Below are positions 5,687-7,777 of a stretch of DNA of 7,777 bases, piece after piece; position 1 is the stretch's first letter, and each line of letters opens with the position of its first letter. This DNA comes from an uncultured Planctomycetaceae bacterium (GTDB lineage: Bacteria; Planctomycetota; Planctomycetia; Pirellulales; UBA1268), in assembly GCA_937926325.1 (NCBI GenBank), contig CALAZQ010000012.1:1-7777 (forward strand). The letters are read 5' to 3'. A model generated the notes under the pieces. That model ran no database searches. It was not told where the DNA came from and saw only the letters and a program-made list of their open reading frames with translations. The position numbers were made by a program, and so were the translations under genes.

Positions 5687-7003
5687 CTACACGATTTCGT
5701 AGGCCTGCTCTTGGTGTTCAGCCAGGTCGAGTCCGGTCTGTTCGGTCTCCAGGGGCACCCGCATGCCGACAAGCTGGTTGGCGATGATGAAGGCGGCCAC
5801 TGAGACGATGCCGCTCCAGACCGCCGTCACGACAACACTGAGCGTCTGATAGCCGACCTGGGTGAGGATCGAGTCATGCTCCATGCCGCTGCCGCCGAGG
5901 GTTTCCGCGGCAAAGACGCCGGCCAGCACGGCACCGACAACCCCGCCGACACCATGCACGCCGAAGACGTCGAGGCTGTCGTCGTAGCGAAAGCGATGCT
6001 TGACGCTGGTGGCGAAGTAATAGCCGGCCAGCGATGAGGCGGCCCCGATCACGCAGGCTCCCAGCGGTCCCGCCGTGCCGCTGGCAGGCGTGATGGCCAC
6101 CAGGCCGGCGACCGCCCCCGTGGCGACGCCGAGGGCCGAGGCCTTGCCGTGGGCGACCACTTCGATGGCCATCCAGACCACCGCCGCCGTGGCGGCGGCA
6201 ACGTGGGTGACCAGCAGGGCCATGGCAGCCGTGCCGTCAGCCGCCAGTTCACTACCGGCGTTGAAGCCAAACCAGCCGACCCAGAGCATGCCCGCCCCCA
6301 TCACCGTGAAGGGCAGGTTGTGGGGCCGCATCGGCTCGCGGGGAAAGCCCTGGCGGGGTCCGAGCAGCAGGCAGGTGACGAGGCCGGCGATGCCGGCGTT
6401 CACATGGACAACCGTGCCCCCGGCAAAGTCGAGCACGCCCCAGTCGTGGAACAATGCGCCCTCGCCCGCCCAGGCCATGTGGCAGATTGGCAGGTAGGAA
6501 AAGCTGAACCAGAGCACACTGAACAACAGCATGCCGGCGAACTTCATTCGCTCGGCGAAGGCCCCGACAATCAGGGCCGGTGTGATGATGGCGAAGGTCA
6601 TCTGGAAGGCGAGAAAGAGCGATTCAGGAATCGTCCCGGCGACACTGTCAACGGTGACGCCGCGCAAAAAGGCCTTGTCGAAACCCCCGATGATCGCCTG
6701 GAGTTCTCCGCCATGGCTGAAGGCCAGGCTGTAGCCGTAGGCCACCCAGAGCAACGTCATCACCCCGGCCAGGGCAAAGCATTGCACCAGCACCGACAGC
6801 ACGTTCTTTGATCGCACCAGCCCACCGTAGAACAGGGCCAGACCAGGCAGGGTCATCAACAGCACGAGGGCCGTGGCGACGATCATCCAGGCTGTATCGG
6901 CCCCGTTGATGCCGGGCCCGGCGGTATCGGCGGCCACTACCTGACCGGAGAAAAGCAGAATAAAGAGAGGGGCAACAACGTGGGGGAGGAGAGGACCGCG
7001 CAT
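5687..7003 (-). CDS. amt: Ammonium transporter (Amt family)
   Basis: A 438-residue Amt/Mep/Rh channel (PF00909) that moves ammonium across the inner membrane as a trimer. From the ATG at 7003, residues 1-24 form a signal peptide ending VVAA, as in other bacterial Amt proteins, with CAGGCGG as a fair ribosome site upstream. Family signatures: PGLALFYGGLVRSKN (53-67), FQMTFAIITPALIVGAFAER (133-152), LPICHMAWAGEG (171-182), DFAGGTVVHVNAGIAGLV (192-209) with the first of the twin pore histidines (His200), GWFGFNAGSEL (243-253), and GVHGVGG (348-354) with the second (His350). The C-terminal tail GLDLAEHQEQAYE is the usual cytoplasmic regulatory end bound by PII in studied members. Length and motifs indicate an intact gene. 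A GTG at 7075 would add 24 non-family residues before the signal and is rejected. No glnK is adjacent: the DUF1080 gene converges on its 3' side and a metallopeptidase lies upstream. Confidence 0.97.
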   Translation of the reverse strand: MRGPLLPHVVAPLFILLFSGQVVAADTAGPGINGADTAWMIVATALVLLMTLPGLALFYGGLVRSKNVLSVLVQCFALAGVMTLLWVAYGYSLAFSHGGELQAIIGGFDKAFLRGVTVDSVAGTIPESLFLAFQMTFAIITPALIVGAFAERMKFAGMLLFSVLWFSFSYLPICHMAWAGEGALFHDWGVLDFAGGTVVHVNAGIAGLVTCLLLGPRQGFPREPMRPHNLPFTVMGAGMLWVGWFGFNAGSELAADGTAAMALLVTHVAAATAAVVWMAIEVVAHGKASALGVATGAVAGLVAITPASGTAGPLGACVIGAASSLAGYYFATSVKHRFRYDDSLDVFGVHGVGGVVGAVLAGVFAAETLGGSGMEHDSILTQVGYQTLSVVVTAVWSGIVSVAAFIIANQLVGMRVPLETEQTGLDLAEHQEQAYEIV

Positions 7004-7048
7004 GAATTTTCCGCCTGAAGGGGTCGAAGAAGCCAGAAGGACGTTCCG

Positions 7049-7068
7049 ACGCGGCCATTGTGCCGCGT
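7049..7068 (-). promoter_or_regulatory. Inverted repeat and possible sigma-54-like promoter upstream of amt
   Basis: ACGCGGC-N6-GCCGCGT is a perfect 7-bp inverted repeat 45 bp before the amt ATG. On the minus strand it also contains GGCAC with GG (7064-7063) and GC (7052-7051) separated by exactly 10 nt, the spacing of sigma-54 -24/-12 promoters. The -24 side matches GGCAC well, but the -12 side reads CCGC instead of TTGC, so the match is partial. Nitrogen-controlled sigma-54 promoters precede amt genes in many bacteria. A hairpin or repressor site is an equal alternative. Confidence 0.3.
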
Positions 7069-7076
7069 GGAGCACT

Positions 7077-7092
7077 CATGGAATGTACCATG
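7077..7092. promoter_or_regulatory. Short inverted repeat between the metallopeptidase and amt genes
   Basis: CATGG-AATGTA-CCATG, a perfect 5-bp inverted repeat with a 6-bp spacer, lies 74 bp upstream of the amt ATG and 18 bp after the metallopeptidase stop. It could be a regulator-binding site for amt or chance; at this length the evidence is weak. No terminator with a U-run is visible after the metallopeptidase gene. Confidence 0.2.
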
Positions 7093-7110
7093 CCCCACCC
7101 GTATCGACCG

Positions 7111-7777
7111 CTAGGGCTGGGCGACCTCGAACAGCTGCTCCATTTGCCGGGGGTCGCCCGACTTGAAGCCGGCTAGAAACCACTTCACCCGCTGGTCACT
7201 CGAGCCGTGGGTGAAGGCGTCTGGCACGACGTAGCCCTGTGACTGCTTCTGGATGGCGTCGTCGCCGATTGCCGCAGCGGCACGAACGGCCTCACGAATG
7301 TCATCTTCCTCGAGCACGTCGGCAAAGCGGGCGACATGATGGGCCCAGACACCCGCGAGAAAATCGGCCTGCAGTTCCAGCCGCACCGAGAGCCGGTTCG
7401 CCTGCACCTCAGGCAGCCGCTGCCGCTGGGCCTGCACCCTGCCGCTGACGCCGAGCAGATTCTGCACATGGTGGCCGATCTCATGGGCGATGACGTAGGC
7501 CTGGGCGAAGTCACCCGGTGCGCCGAAGCGGCGTTTGAGTTCTTCATAAAACGACAGGTCGATGTAGACCTGCTTGTCGAGGGGGCAATAGAAGGGACCG
7601 ACCGCCGCGCTGGCCAGGCCACAGGCACTGCTGACCCGGCCACTGAACAGCACCAGTTTCGGCGGGGTGTACTGCCGGCCGAGCACCTGGGTAAAGAGCT
7701 GTGACCAGATGTCCTCGGTGTCGGCCAGCACGACCGACACAAACTGCTTGAGCTGGTCATCCGCGGGTGGCTGTTGA
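7111..7777 (-). CDS. ypfJ: YpfJ-type neutral zinc metallopeptidase (5' end beyond the window)
   Basis: The C-terminal 221 residues of a putative neutral zinc metallopeptidase (PF04228; E. coli YpfJ, Klebsiella KPN_02809). The frame runs open from the right edge to the TAG at 7113-7111. A GTG at 7740 exists, but the codons before it (ADDQLKQF at visible residues 5-12) continue the family's conserved [15 protein letters not shown] block, so the true start lies outside. Seen: [12 protein letters not shown] (35-46), SACG and FYCP with the conserved Cys pair (Cys52, Cys62), the HEIGHH zinc and catalytic motif (98-103), and [14 protein letters not shown] (134-147), whose Glu is the likely third zinc ligand. 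Family members usually have an N-terminal membrane anchor, which would be in the missing part. Protease activity is predicted from the HExxH motif. It precedes amt by 107 bp on the same strand, with no sign of a shared function. Confidence 0.93.
   Translation of the reverse strand, partial: QQPPADDQLKQFVSVVLADTEDIWSQLFTQVLGRQYTPPKLVLFSGRVSSACGLASAAVGPFYCPLDKQVYIDLSFYEELKRRFGAPGDFAQAYVIAHEIGHHVQNLLGVSGRVQAQRQRLPEVQANRLSVRLELQADFLAGVWAHHVARFADVLEEDDIREAVRAAAAIGDDAIQKQSQGYVVPDAFTHGSSDQRVKWFLAGFKSGDPRQMEQLFEVAQP

Noticed and set aside
6149..6811. Plus-strand open frame (220 codons) opposite amt
   Set aside because: Shadow of the amt reading frame, rich in His, Gly and Arg, without recognisable domain or ribosome site.
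7004..7075. Extended amt start at the GTG at 7075
   Set aside because: It would put 24 charged and polar residues before a good signal peptide and would run through the inverted repeat upstream of the ATG.

Overview
The window looks like a GC-rich chromosomal segment from a planctomycete, probably of the Pirellula type. This is inferred from the DUF1080 (3-keto-disaccharide hydrolase) protein with an export signal, a family expanded in that phylum, together with a DUF502 membrane protein and generally weak Shine-Dalgarno signals. It is a compact housekeeping and physiology region: eight protein genes, no tRNA, rRNA, CRISPR, insertion sequence or phage gene, and no gene-free stretch over 300 bases.

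Layout. Positions 1-4584 form a run of six minus-strand genes. In transcription order they are a flavin-dependent pyridoxamine-phosphate-oxidase-like protein (4584-3988), a glutamate/dicarboxylate-type symporter (3952-2474), a 192-bp gap with unusually strong predicted RNA structure, a DUF502 membrane protein (2281-1604), a Bcp/PrxQ peroxiredoxin with a lipoprotein signal (1617-1048, overlapping the DUF502 stop), a SRPBCC-fold protein (1041-583), and a thiopurine-methyltransferase-like SAM methyltransferase cut by the left edge (511-1). A divergent promoter region (4585-4763) separates this run from the only plus-strand gene, the exported DUF1080 protein (4764-5579). A strong 15-bp hairpin at 5624-5657 sits between that gene and a convergent ammonium transporter gene (7003-5687). 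Upstream of amt, on the same strand, is a YpfJ-type zinc metallopeptidase that runs off the right edge.

How the genes relate. DUF502, peroxiredoxin and SRPBCC are packed like a translationally coupled operon, and the methyltransferase follows 71 bp later. The functions (membrane protein, peroxide reduction, lipid or small-ligand binding, thiol/small-molecule methylation) suggest envelope or detoxification physiology, but no single pathway can be proved. The amt gene has no adjacent glnK here.

I do not see an undescribed multi-gene system. The most interesting signals are small: (1) a 14-bp closing stem around two hairpins (a predicted three-way junction) between the symporter and DUF502; (2) a triplicated 18-bp module containing RBS and ATG at the start of the DUF1080 gene; (3) two credible starts, lipoprotein and cytosolic, in the peroxiredoxin gene; (4) perfect inverted repeats in the divergent promoter region and upstream of amt; (5) an extra segment of about 70 residues between TM1 and TM2 of the symporter.
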